Shown here: positions 1 through 9,845 of the stretch, one piece after another
How the letters are laid out: each line of letters starts with the position of its first letter
Position numbering within the stretch: the stretch's first letter is position 1
Assembly (NCBI GenBank): GCA_050084515.1
Contig: CM114271.1
Span: 10,726,001-10,790,000 of the forward strand
From: Blasia pusilla
Taxonomy: Eukaryota; Marchantiophyta; Marchantiopsida; Blasiales
DNA: 64,000 nt
Direction of reading: 5' to 3'
The notes under the pieces: model-generated
Seen by the model: the letters and a program-made list of their open reading frames with translations, nothing else
The model's database searches: none
What the model was told of the DNA's origin: nothing
Translations under genes and position numbers: made by a program

Positions 1-460
1 CCAACTCTTGAGCCTCCATTGGTAGTGACACCATTTTCACTTCTTGCAATTCCAAAAATCGGAGGGAGGGCAAGACTGAAAATAATTTTGGAAGAGCTCT
101 TGGACAATGATGAGTAAGTTGAAAGTTTTCTCGGGTTCAATTGATTGAAGCATTTTGGAGTTGGGATTTAGTGGTTTCAAGCGGCGGAGCACATATTGAC
201 ACTGGATGGGTGTCACTTTGTAGAGCATACAAGATTTACTGTCGAGGAAGGCGTTGGGACTCAAATCATCACACATGGGACCGATATGGTGTACCTAGGG
301 GGGCAAGGCTCTCGAATTCCCCTACATTCTCAATCCCTATCTACAATCGGCCAGAGGAGCCACTAATATCCCAAGATATTCCTTTTGTACAAAAACCTAG
401 GAGAGTTACGAGTAAATTTGTAGATGACAAGGCTGAAGAAATCATAGAATAGATCAAATG
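1..460 (+). pseudogene. AMT element copy 1, C-terminal exons
   Basis: This matches, in the same order, the 3' part of AMT copy 5 (54600-54720 and 55250-55510). The first exon encodes a tail with a PKIGGRARLKIILEEL motif ending in acidic residues; the following GA|GTAAGT at 112-118 looks like a splice donor, although TAA also reads in frame there. The second exon (about 180-452) encodes a basic, Trp/Tyr-rich block containing HIDTGWVS, YCRGRRWDSN and WDRYGVPRG and ends in DDKAEEIIE before a TAG stop. The function of this tail is unknown; in copy 5 it follows the motif-I half of a methyltransferase-like domain. The 5' part of the copy lies outside the window or is lost. Confidence 0.6.
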
Positions 461-619
461 TAAATTTCCGAGTTTCCCTCGGATGTAATAAAGAACTTGC
501 AGTTTTTCTACACCGATGGTTTCTGAAGTGTTTTTTGAACTGCTGTGCTTCTGTGTCTCATCGAGCTCGTTCTTGATTATGTCTTGATATCTCTATTTGA
601 TGGTCTTTGTAATGAAACC

Positions 620-912
620 CGTCGGAATCCGACGGGTTGCAAACTAGGGACCAATTTTGCAACTTGTCAGATTTTGACGGATTGCAAACCAGGGACCAAG
701 TTTGCAACTTGTCGGATTCCAACGGGTTGCAAACCAAGGACCAAGTTTGCAACTGGTCAGGTTTCGACGAGTTGCAAACCAAAGACCAAGTTTGCAACTT
801 GTCTGATTCTGACGGGTTGTAAACCAGGGACCAAGTTTACAAATTGTCAGATTTGGACGGGTTGCAAACCAAAGACTAGGTTTACAACATGTCGGATTTC
901 GACAAGATGTAA
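620..912. repeat. Palindrome array, 45-bp period
   Basis: About six imperfect copies of the palindromic core (half-site GCAACCCGTCGGA, one central base, inverted half-site) follow each other at close to 45 bp, separated by a conserved spacer of the type AAACCAGGGACCAAGTTT. Arms have drifted, for example CTTGTCAGATTTTGACGG. Open frames through it on both strands are by-products of a period divisible by three and should not be read as proteins. Confidence 0.85.
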
Positions 913-1189
913 GGGTTGACATTGTTTCTTCTCTTCTTATTTCTCCTCTCTGGGACTTGTCTGTAATGTTTTCTTAAATGACTTGAATGGTCCGTGTTTT
1001 GGGTTTCTCCTTTGTTGTGGTAATCTCTAGTGGACATTTGTTTTTCCATCTTCCAACCCGTTGCACTTCGACATGATGCAAGCCAAAAATGGAACTTGGA
1101 TGACTAAAGATGTATACAGAAATTCTCCTGTCTTGCGATATTTGCAGACCTCGACATAAATTCTCGTTTCTTGCAATATTTGCGACGAG

Positions 1190-2250
1190 ATGATAAGCAC
1201 TTCTTCTCTTGACGTGTCTTGCAACCCGTCGGATTCCAAGAGGTTGCATATCTTGATGCAGCTTGTGAAGCTCTCTTTTTCAATCCTTTTTTATTTCTTG
1301 ATTTGATTCAACCTGTCGGATTTCGATAAGTTGCATGTGAGGACTCAATATTGTGAATTTTTGGGACCCTTCCCTCCATGGTTGCATAAAAATGGACAAG
1401 TCCTTCCCTATGACAGATACTGACACACAAGTCCGGACATATCCACGGACATGGGTTCCAATAAGTGGGACCCGCACTTATAATTCATGTTGGAAGGCAA
1501 GGCAAGGCAAGGATAAGTGGAGCAATGAGGGAGGAGGGAGTGGAGTTGGAGGGAGGAATAAATGGGGGAGTATGTATGAAACACGAAGGCAAGTAAGGGG
1601 AAGGAGAAAGAAGGGAAAGGTGGGGCCCATATGGACAAGTCCTTCCATAGGACGGACATAAGTCCACGGACATGGACTTTGTCCACACGCAACCTTACTT
1701 CCTTCTATATCTTTTTTCGTACCTAGGTTATGTCACGAGTAAAAACTCTATTGAAACAGGGTAGGTCTTCATAACATGCCTTGTTTTTTAACCCTTATGA
1801 ATCTTAATCTTGTCATGCAACTTATCAGAATCCAACATGTTGTAGGTCCAGATGATTGGTTGGTTGCAGGTCTGGATGATTGACTGCTATTGCAACCCGT
1901 CGGTTAGCGATGGGTTGCTTATCTAGAGGCAGCCAGTGGAGGTCTCCTTCTGAGCCCTTTTTGTTTTCATGATGTCATTCAATTTGTCGAATTCCGACAA
2001 GTTGCACGTCCTGATTACTCACAACTGTGAATTTCTGATGACTTCCCTCTTTCAAATTTTTTTTACCTACCAAGGTTATAGCATGAGTAACAAAAATTTT
2101 GAAACATGAAATCTCTTGATAATTTTTTCTTTTATTGTTACCCTTATGAATCTCAATCCTGGCATGCAACTTGTTGGTATCCGATAGGTAGAAGCTCTGG
2201 AGGATTGCATGGTGTTGCAATCCGTCGATTTCCAACATGTTGCATGTCTA
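1190..2250. repeat. Scattered single palindromes, no gene
   Basis: Isolated decayed copies of the same palindrome lie near 1213, 1309, 1818, 1891, 1980, 2164 and 2216. A separate motif, ATGGACAAGTCCTTCC, occurs twice near 1391 and 1631, each time followed by CCACGGACATGG, giving a short direct repeat about 240 bp apart. I see no coding sequence. By position this corresponds to intronic or 3' flanking sequence of AMT copy 1. Confidence 0.55.
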
Positions 2251-2299
2251 GAGGAAGCCTGTGGAGGACTGCTTCTGAGGGCCGCCAACTCATACGAGA

Positions 2300-2651
2300 A
2301 GAAGTTTCTAAACAAATGTTGGTGCAACCGATCAAAGCAGAGGCCACCAACTCATATGAGAATAGGTCTCTAAGATTTGTCCCTAGGAATTTTCATGGAT
2401 CTGTGCTTGGAGGGAGGGAAAATTCCCCGGCATTGAGAAAGACCCTCGTGAAGCTCTGCTTGAGAACTAGTGACTTGATCCTAGATCTCGTAAGGCTTTT
2501 CCGGGCGAGTGTTAGAGCCGTATGGCAGAGTGGAAGAAACATTCTTCCAATGGAGGGGAAGAGGAAGCAACTATTTGCACTCTGCCAAGAGGCAAAGGCA
2601 GATTACAAGAGAGCATATGGGAGTTTACTAGTCGCCTCCACGGCCAATTAA
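2300..2651 (+). pseudogene. AMT element fragment, methyltransferase motif-I exon
   Basis: The translation aligns with exon 4 of AMT copy 5: it contains NSPALRKTLVKLC, then a DLILDLVRLF segment in the place of the DLVFDLVGLSG of copy 5, then AVWQSGRNILPMEG and a helix-like tail LCQEAKADYKRAYGSL. In N4/N6 amino-methyltransferases this is the S-adenosylmethionine-binding motif I region (typically D-P-F-x-G-x-G). Here the glycines are largely lost, so binding is unlikely. It is probably a duplicated exon of the element whose end is at 3131. Confidence 0.55.
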
Positions 2652-3040
2652 GCGCACCCGACTTCTTTTAAGTTCATGACTACTTGTTGACATATCAGAG
2701 ACCTCTTCTCATATGAATTGGTGACCTCTGCAAATATTTTGCCACAAATTACCTTTACTTTAACTTCACCTCTCATATTTCAGCCTCCCTATTTTGCCCT
2801 ACAATACGGAAATTCCACCTATAAATTCGTTGATAATGGGGGTTGGTCTCTCTAGCAGGAGAGAGATGATAAACTCTCATTCACCTTCAAGACTGATTGT
2901 TGACGTTAACATTTTCATCTTCACATCTTGGTTTGAGAAAATGTGGTTAGTTTTTCCCCCAAAGTGGTGCACTTCTTACTCTCTTTTAAAAATTTCTTGC
3001 ATTTGAAGTAGGGGAGAAACCTCAAAAATTGAAGAAAGTT
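2652..3040. other. No recognisable feature
   Basis: AT-rich sequence without a credible coding frame or palindrome. It sits between the motif-I exon fragment and the conserved AMT terminus, so it is probably decayed 3' sequence of the same element. Confidence 0.4.
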
Positions 3041-3131
3041 CTGAAGAGAGGTTAAGGGTTTGGCTCTATTTTTTGAAGAGAGACTCTCCTCTCTTCCTCT
3101 GTTCCTCTCTCATGCCAGAATACCAGCCCCC
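3041..3131 (+). repeat. AMT element 3' terminus (copy 1/2)
   Basis: A pyrimidine-rich stretch (ACTCTCCTCTCTTCCTC) leads into GCCAGAATACCAGCCCCC. The same ending is found at 56532 and, inverted, at 10632, and the flanking sequence differs in all three places. This defines one end of the AMT repeat unit. Confidence 0.65.
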
Positions 3132-3225
3132 TCGGTTTTCGACGGGTTGCAAGTAGGAGAAAAGTTTTCCCATGAATGTCTATGTGCAACCCATCAAAAT
3201 TGGACGGGTTGTAAGTAGGAGACAA
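3132..3225. repeat. Two palindrome copies
   Basis: Two copies of the GCAACCC/GGGTTGC palindrome (centres near 3140 and 3200), each followed by GTAAGTAGGAGA(C/A)AAG. They lie where the MULE-like gene on the minus strand loses similarity to its better copy, whose intron also holds such palindromes. Confidence 0.6.
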
Positions 3226-3229
3226 GTTT

Positions 3230-5330
3230 GTCCTTGAACTTCCAACATCTTTTGCTTTTACCTCACAGAAAAAAATGGTTTTGAGTCCCTTCTGCATATG
3301 GTCGTAAACGTGCACACCCATGGTCAACCATCCATTCAACACCCTGTAGCAAATATCAAAGCTTACTCAATTGCCAAAGAGATCTTCGCCTTCCCTCATT
3401 CTATCAATAAGATCGAGGCCACTGGACGGCCCTATAGTAGATATTTTGAAGACATAAAATCTGGATCCCTTGCCTCCCTGGCCCATAAACTGCCATCTCT
3501 GAATAAACGGAAACCTAGAGTTAGCCTTGATCTTGGCGATGGCATCTATTTTGGTTGTCTTTCCATCAAGAATTCGTATTTGACGCAACAAGTTCTTGAA
3601 GCATTCAAGATAAGCGAGAAATGCCAGATTTTCCCCTAGTTGTTTCTCTTCAACTGCCGTGATTTTCCCTTGGTTAGGGATTCCAAGCAGTTGTTCACAA
3701 ATTTGTGATGCCGTTGTCAATTTGATCACTCCGAGGTTTGATCCCATAGAGTTTCTATATACCTCAGCCACTTTCTTTGCCACATCCTCCTTGATGTGTC
3801 TTTGAACTGTACCGGTAATAGGATGAGTGTGGGATCTAACATGAACTGCCAGCCTAGTGTACTTAGATGTAAAATTGTAGTCGTGCACAATGAAAAAAAT
3901 GTATGCAAAACACGCTCCAACACAGAAAGGGGAGGCCTAACAATGAGGACATGGATGGCCAGTTGGTGGTATGATCCCACCAACCTCATAAGGAGTTTAT
4001 GCATTTTAGGAAGGAGGGGAGGGGCGGGGGTGGTAATTCAGACGTATTGACTTGCCCATTGCACTCTAGAAACGGGCAGCTAGAACTTCTATACTCCAGG
4101 GCTCCAATGAATTGGCGGCAAGAAACAATCCAAGGACCACTTGGGATTGAAGAACTCGTTCGTTGTAGCCTGCACCATCGATGACAGTCGGACTTTCTGT
4201 CCACACCCTTCAAGCGTCCTCCATCTTTCTTTTGAGCACGATCCAACAAGTGGAGGCAATTCAAAAATACAATTTCCATCATGCCCTTGAAAATCTTCAA
4301 GGGCAAAGACGACAATAAATTATTGCCCTGAACTCGCAATAGGAATGAGTATGCAGAGGCACAGTTTGGTTGGTGTCCAACAAATCCCGTGAGGTCAACA
4401 ACATCCAGAATGTCTTCATTGTCACGAACGTATGAGGGCAAGATTTGCTGCCATGAGTACTGTATGCCACGAGTACTATATGTTCCATGTCATTTTTTGT
4501 GAAATAGAATTAAAAAAGAATATGGTGTTTATTTTGCTCATTAGATGGCTCATTTTTAGACATTGATATACAACTACATGTCAAGTAACTTGAATTAAAG
4601 TGGCTTCCTATTAGTCCTAGAAAAGATATCATTATTCATATTAATAAACAAGTATCTAATTGTGACTCCACCACCGTGTAAGTAACTCACGAGACACTAG
4701 GCTGGTTTTGGAGTAACTAATAGTAGTTGCAATGACTCTTAGTAACACGAGTCACAAAGCTATGGGTTTAAAAGGACCCCTTTTCTACTAGTGGTTGGAG
4801 TCGATGCTGGATCTCCAAAGGTAGGGGTGGCAAATATGGAGCCCGGTGCATTTGGAAGTTGTAGACCATCAACTTGAGAAACAAAGGGCTTCACATGCAA
4901 GCCATACACTCTGTAATGTCCATTTGTGTAAGGTAAGAGATTCCATACTTTGGAGTCTCCAATCCTTGGCTGGAATGTTCCACCTTTAACGTCCTCCGTT
5001 CTGTCCACCCTGACATCCTTGGAAACAAAGATTGTTCTAATTTGGAGAAGAAATCAGAGTGAGAGGAAATTTTCATCCATTTGTACATAAGAATCACCAA
5101 CTTGCGGTCGAATTATTTTGGATTGAGGAAGGGCCACTAGATGACAGCCACATGTGAGATTCACATAATTATCCCTTTGGAGATGACAACAACGATGATT
5201 CCAGTAGGGCAAAAATAAGAATTAGAATGAGAATGAGAATGAGAATAAGAATGAGAATATTCAATTTAAAGTGAATAGTGACCGTTAAAATTCTGACAAA
5301 AATTGTCTAACAAGCAGTTGGTTGGTATGT
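3230..5330 (-). pseudogene. MULE-like transposase, copy 1 (truncated)
   Basis: This is a paralogue of the plus-strand gene at about 16850-20500. Read on the minus strand it gives a Cys-rich block (CHRWC, then SSSCPFLECNG), a segment YTRLAVHVRSHTHP with closely spaced His, and the conserved stretch QRHIKEDVAKKVAEVYRNS. After one frameshift comes LNGWLTMGVHVYDH, where the first third of a transposase core would begin. It then stops matching at the palindromes near 3230, so the second catalytic region is missing. A Cys/His finger before an RNase-H-fold core suggests a Mutator-like transposase with a WRKY/GCM/FLYWCH-type finger; this is inference from layout. The 5' end has the same TTCTCATTCTCATTCTCATT run as copy 2. 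The first exon is split by the insertion at 4455-4796. Confidence 0.5.
4455..4796 (-). mobile_element. Small non-autonomous CACTA-like insertion
   Basis: On the minus strand it begins CACTAGTAGAAAAGGGG, close to the terminus of the large CACTA element (CACTAGAAGAAATCC, inverted at 30722). It carries GTGACTCGTG, AGAGTCATTG and GAGTTACTT motifs like the subterminal motifs of that element. It interrupts the MULE-like reading frame: similarity to copy 2 stops at the CGACTC of exon 1 and resumes about 340 bp later. The other end is degenerate (TAGTACTCGTG). There is no coding sequence, so mobilisation would need an autonomous CACTA transposase. Confidence 0.5.
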
Positions 5331-5386
5331 GAGACGATCGGTCATTGTCAAGACCAAGAAAAGTGCATTCCTAAAAATTCACTGTT

Positions 5387-5761
5387 ATACCCACAATTTT
5401 GTAATCTTGAAGAATATATCTTTTTATTCAACGAAGACTCTTGTATATTATGATTATGATTATGATTATTCATTATTATGAAGAAGAATAAGTGAGTCAC
5501 CAAGCTCCTAAGACAAGGCAGAGAGATGGAAGATCAAGGATTTGCCTTAGAGGAGAATCAAAAGCTCAACGAAGCTCTGTATACAAAGTACTTCGCTCTT
5601 AAATGAAGAGCGAAGCACGAAGCACAAAGCACGAAGAGCGAAGCACGAAGCACGAAGAGCGAAGCACGAAGACGAAGAAGAATGAAGAACTTCGTCCTCC
5701 GGAAATTTAGCGCAACGAAGCTCAGCATGATTGTGATTCGAACCGACACATCATTAGAACA
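5387..5761 (+). repeat. Possible solo LTR or LTR remnant
   Basis: The segment begins TGTTATACCC and ends TTAGAACA, so it has TGTT/AACA short inverted ends of the kind LTRs have, and contains AT-rich sequence with ATT/ATG microsatellites. I found no partner LTR, primer-binding site or target duplication. Low confidence. Confidence 0.22.
5600..5675 (+). repeat. GAAGCACGAAG minisatellite
   Basis: Short tandem units built from GAGCGAAGCACGAAG and GCACGAA repeat about six times. It lies within the possible LTR. Confidence 0.75.
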
Positions 5762-6620
5762 ATTAGACTAGGAAAGGGCGCGACCCTTTGTATCAAATTG
5801 GTAGTTAGAACAGTTTTGTACCGCGGATTCACAGGGATCATAGGAAAAGGAACACACACCACAGATCTAGGTAGTTACAGATATTGAAGAGACACCAACT
5901 TCATCAAGAACGCTTTGGATCTTAGAAACGCTCCTACTCTCGAGAATATTTAAGAAACAGAACAGAAGCTATTACCATCATTCGCTCATAAAGTCCTTAT
6001 GCTGTAGGAATGGTCCGAGCAAGAGAGTTGTACCCTCTTGAACTTGTATATACTTTGAAGTCTTCCAATTCTTGATGGAGTAGTAAAACATTCATTCATT
6101 CATTCTAATGTGCGATGCTTATGTCTGAATATTCTTTTTGGGTCTGCCGAGTGAAGAGTGAATCAGGCGAACCTTTCTCATCAATGGAATAATCAACATA
6201 AAGTTGTATGAAATCTGTTTGACAGAGAGTAACCTACCCCAACGGATTGAGTTCCGAAAGTAGGAGAAGCCAATTTTATTCTTGAGGTCTCTGTGAGGTT
6301 CCTAGATGTCGAGAGAACAAATTGCTTGAGCGTACTTTAAACTCCAATCGAGAGAATTGAAGAAGAAAAGATAGGTACTAAAATGGATCGGAAGATGTTA
6401 CTGGAATATTACATTTGAATTACATAATCAATTACACTTTTACAACATAATCATCACTTTATACTCTCTTTTCATCCAACAATGATCCTCTTGGGGATCG
6501 AACTCTACAATTGACTGTAAATAAGAAACACTTAGACATTACATTTACCTTAGGGATTAAACACGTTGAATTGTTATGACAGTGTCCACATTGCCTCAAT
6601 TAGGCCATTCACGAGGTTAG
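5762..6620. other. No recognisable gene
   Basis: About 0.86 kb of AT-rich sequence with no convincing reading frame. ATTCATTCATTCATTC occurs near 6090. The stretch TTTGTATCAAATTGGTAG at 5786 recalls retrotransposon leader sequence, but this is not enough for a call. Confidence 0.4.
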
Positions 6621-6624
6621 TTCA

Positions 6625-6975
6625 ACCCATCGAATTCCAACAGGTTGCAAGCCATCGGATTCCGTCAAGTCGCAACCTATCGGATTCCGACAAGTTGGAA
6701 ACCGTTAGATTTTGACACGTTGCAAACCGTCAAAATCTGTCTTGTTACAAACCTTTGAATTTCGATAGATTTCAAATTGTTGGAATCCATCTAATTGCAA
6801 ACCTTCGGATCCCAATAGGGTGCAAACCGTTGGAATCTGTCTGGTTGCAAACCGTCGGATTTTGACTGGTTGCAAACCATCGAAATCCGTGTGATTGCAA
6901 ACCGTTGGCATCCGTCTGGTTGCAACACGTCGGATTCCATTTGGTTGCAATCCATCTGAATCCAATTGGTCCCAG
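6625..6975. repeat. Palindrome array, 25-bp tandem period
   Basis: About a dozen half-palindromes follow each other directly every 25 bp, with the pattern GTTGCAAACCGTCGGATTTTGAC and variants (ACCATCGAAATCCGTGT, ACACGTCGGATTCCATT). The core is the same as elsewhere in the window but without a spacer. No gene is visible. Confidence 0.8.
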
Positions 6976-7029
6976 AAAAAATTGAAATGGTGGATGAGAA
7001 AGTGAGAAAGTTTGTCATAGTGGAATCCC

Positions 7030-7640
7030 TCGCAGTCCGACGGGTTGCATGGGGACAGCCAAAAAGGGGATTGGGCTGGCTAGGTGTTCTTGTCACAACC
7101 CCTCAACATGTTCCATGCTATTCCCCGGGATGACAGACCTAAATCGTGGGACAATCCACTATCACTAAAGCAACCCGTATGGTTGCAAAAGGTGGCAAAC
7201 TTACCACCGAGAGGACGGACTAGTTTGATCCCGACCCCCATGCAAACCATTGGAGTCTGACGGCTTGCATGGGTTTCTTGGGAAGTACGAGCGTCGCCGT
7301 GCAGCCCGTCAGAATCCAAAAATTTGCACACGGTCATTGGCGAGCTTCGTCCTTGCAACCCGTCGGACTCTGACGGATTGCATGGCGACGCTTTAGCATT
7401 ATAATGCGTGAACCCAATGCAAACCATCGGAGTCCAATGGGTTACATGGGGTTCTTGGGTCGTACCAGCTAGATGTGCAACCCGTCTCATTCCTACAAGT
7501 TGCACGCGGCCGTTTATCAACTTCGTCCTTGCAATCCCTCGGACTTCGACGGGTTGCACATTAACGTTGTACCATAACAATGCGTGGAACCCGTGTAACC
7601 CATTGGAGTTCGACAAGTTGCATGGTTCCCACGTGGATAG
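7030..7640. repeat. Palindrome array upstream of AMT copy 3 promoter
   Basis: At least eight palindrome copies, centred near 7040, 7255, 7315, 7367, 7430, 7490, 7542 and 7605, spaced about 52-63 bp. It occupies the same position relative to the TATA box as the arrays at 16290-16788 and 48770-49320, so it is part of the AMT promoter region rather than an independent locus. Confidence 0.75.
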
Positions 7641-7649
7641 CACCGTAAC

Positions 7650-7889
7650 AGCCACACATCACTATCGGTCGAACGATTCACTAGAACCAACAATCAGCTC
7701 AACGGCTAAAAAAGTATATAAGCCCAAACTTTGCTCATTTCTCTTTTCCATTCCGCGATTTCATTTCGAGCTCTTTGTCCTCCAATGACTCCTATCGGCA
7801 ATTAAGCACCCCGAGTCTTCTTGTCACAACGGTTACCATCAAAATCCCTTTGCTAGAAGGTGACAACGCTCCAAGTGAGGACGCTTCGA
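7650..7889 (+). promoter_or_regulatory. AMT copy 3 promoter and 5' UTR start
   Basis: CTCAACGGCTAAAAAAGTATATAAGCCC (TATA box at 7715-7722) followed by CTTTGCTCATTT corresponds to the promoter at 49390-49440, which reads CCAACGGCTAGAAAAG, TATAAATAGGGC and then CGCTCATTTTTGG. The UTR stops at 7889 where a copia LTR begins, and resumes at 38040 on the other side of the insertion, 58 bp before the start codon. Joined, TATA-to-ATG distance would be about 240 bp against about 300 bp in copy 5. Confidence 0.65.
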
Positions 7890-8291
7890 GGTTTGACACA
7901 TCACGTCCACTTCTCTTAGCACCATTAATCTGATCGGCCCCCTTGTATGAGGAGAAGCCTAGATTGATGGTTCCAACTTAGACGTCGAAGGAGTCATAGT
8001 AATATGACGTAGGTGGTTTCAGGAGTAGCGTTACTAGGATTATCTAACCCTATATTGCATCAGGGTGCGGGGCACCTTGATGCAATATAGGGTTAAAAAT
8101 AGGTTAAAACTTAGTTTCCAGAGTAGTAAAATAGTCGGGAGCCGCAGCGGTAGCGCATTCTTGTATGTCCAATTATCTCCTGTTCAGGTTCCATCGAAGC
8201 TCTTCAGTGAGTGCACGGACGGACTAGGCCACTTTGTATCTCTAAGTTTTGTAAAAATTTCAGTGATTTCGTCACTTTCTGTTTTCTCACA
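7890..8291 (+). mobile_element. Copia element A, 5' LTR
   Basis: This 402-bp segment matches the 421-bp LTR at 37619-38039 and ends CTCACA directly before a primer-binding site. Its first 15 bp have drifted from the TGTTGGATATTC seen in the 3' LTR. It contains a strong hairpin at 8045-8095. No exact target duplication was found. Confidence 0.8.
8045..8095 (+). other. 24-bp stem hairpin in copia LTR
   Basis: The two 24-base arms, whose inner parts read TTGCATCAGGGTGC and GCACCTTGATGCAA, pair with one mismatch around a GGG loop. The 3' LTR keeps a perfect 15-bp version at 37783-37815. It could act in LTR RNA structure or polyadenylation; no function is known to me. Confidence 0.7.
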
Positions 8292-8303
8292 TGGTATCAA
8301 AGC
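8292..8303 (+). other. Copia primer-binding site
   Basis: TGGTATCAAAGC immediately follows the LTR and resembles the plant retroelement site complementary to initiator methionine tRNA (TGGTATCAGAGC). Confidence 0.75.
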
Positions 8304-8363
8304 AATAGGTTTTCTAGTATTTTGTATCTGGCGATCTAGTGTGTTTGCACAAAATATTGAGAG

Positions 8364-9013
8364 ATGGCTACTTCTTTGTCAGTTTGTGCTCGCCCTCCTC
8401 CGCTGGGTGAAGGGAAGTTAGTGGGTCTAACTATACATTGTGGAAGGGGCTGGAGATTTGGCAACAGTCAGATTCTATTTTTTTCTTTCAGCAAAAGTAT
8501 GCTAGAGAAATCTTGAAGGCATTCGGAATAACCGAGTGTAAAGCAGTGGTCTCGCCAATGGAGGTAGAGTTGAAACTCTTGATGGAGGATGTTTCACCAT
8601 TGGTAGATGAAAAGTTGTACAGAAAGCGTGTAGACAGTTTGATATTTTTGTGTAACACTAGAACAGACATTAGCTTTGCTGTGGGAGTGTTGAGTAGGTT
8701 CCAAACTAAGCCTCGTGAGAACCATTGGAAGGCAGGGATGCGTGTGTTGAAGTACATCAAAGGCACTATCGAGTACAACGTCACCTATGGAGTAGGGTCG
8801 GAAATGACAACTTTTTGTGACTCGGATTGGGCAGGAGATTCAGATTCTCGAAGATCAGTTTCGGGTTATTGCTTCTTGGTAGGATTAGATGTGGTGTCAT
8901 GGGTCAGCAAGAAGCAACCTACAGTGGCTCTTTCTTCTACTGAGGCAAAGTACAAGGCGGCTTCTTATGCTTCTTATGAAGCAGTATGGTTGAGATGGAT
9001 ATTAGAGGACATA
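8364..9013 (+). pseudogene. Copia element A: gag start fused by deletion to RT end and RNase H
   Basis: An ATG at 8364 opens a copia-type gag N terminus, with GEGKLVG and then a one-base shift to SNYTLWK. The sequence jumps near 8440 to the end of the reverse transcriptase (GLEIWQQ, QQKYAREILKAFG, TRTDISFAVGVLSRF) and then RNase H (DSDWAGDSDSRRSVSGYCF, SWVSKKQPTVALSSTEAKY). Protease, integrase and the RT active site are therefore deleted. The frame breaks at 9013 within WILEDI, where a gypsy LTR begins; the missing GEAPESA continuation is at 37328. Copia RNase H would degrade the RNA strand during reverse transcription. The copy is dead. Confidence 0.85.
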
Positions 9014-9629
9014 TGTCGTGCGCATACCTATCGCTACACAACATACATCGTTGGTCACATCTACACCACACAACACCGATCTTCCCCACACACGGGTCGA
9101 TCCACACATGTACAAAAATAAACTCATACATATACATGGAGATCACACAAGAAAAATGAAGAGTAATAAAAATGGCACAACCGGCCTAAAACTCCACTCC
9201 TCAATCTACATCTGCATATTAAGCCTCGTCCACCCTGTGCTATCAAGGAATCCGGACGCTACCACCCTAGTCCTATCTCACACACATACAAGAGAGGTGC
9301 TCCAACGGCCCAACATGAGAAAGATGGCTTAGGAAAGCCATCTTCCTCTCTTATATAGGGTTGGGAAGAGCCAAAAAGCTCTTCCCCCAAAAATAGCCAC
9401 CCTTGATAACCAACGCGCACAAGTTATCAGGGGCGGGTGACCTGGTCAACAAGTCACCCGGTTGTGAAAGACCTCAACATGAAAGTTGTCAGAAACGACG
9501 TTCCTGACACAATGAACCTATTCTCAACCTCATCTGACACCGTGGGATAAAGTTATACTCAAGATAGTCCGCTGGCTCCTACGCCCTATGCACGATAGAT
9601 CTCGACCTATCGGCTATTCAGATGTGACA
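9014..9629 (-). repeat. Gypsy 3' LTR of the nest
   Basis: On the minus strand it runs TGTCACATCTG to GCGCACGACA (616 bp), with TGTC/GACA inverted ends. A TATATAAG box is at 9350-9357 and directly downstream of it a 10-bp hairpin (AAGATGGCTT / AAGCCATCTT, 9321-9344) near the expected transcript start. The partner LTR is at 36864-37323. Confidence 0.8.
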
Positions 9630-9631
9630 GC

Positions 9632-9780
9632 TGTCGTGCGCATACCTATCGCTATACAACATACATCGCTGGTCACATCTACACCACACAACCTTGATCT
9701 TCCCCACATACGGGTCGATCCACACATGTACAAAAATCAACTGATACATATGTATGGAGATCACACAACCACCCCCCTAA
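9632..9780 (-). repeat. Polypurine tract plus copy of LTR end ('A segment')
   Basis: On the minus strand a polypurine tract TTAGGGGGGTGG (9769-9780) is followed not by the LTR but by about 137 bp that repeat the last part of the LTR (compare 9014-9150), ending CGCACGACAGC before TGTC. The same arrangement occurs at 31759-31876 and 57834-57951, so it is a family property. Confidence 0.7.
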
Positions 9781-9845
9781 CTGGCAGTTGGATCCTCCCA
9801 ACTCCAGATAGAAAAAATCACATCTCTCTGACATGACCCACTACC

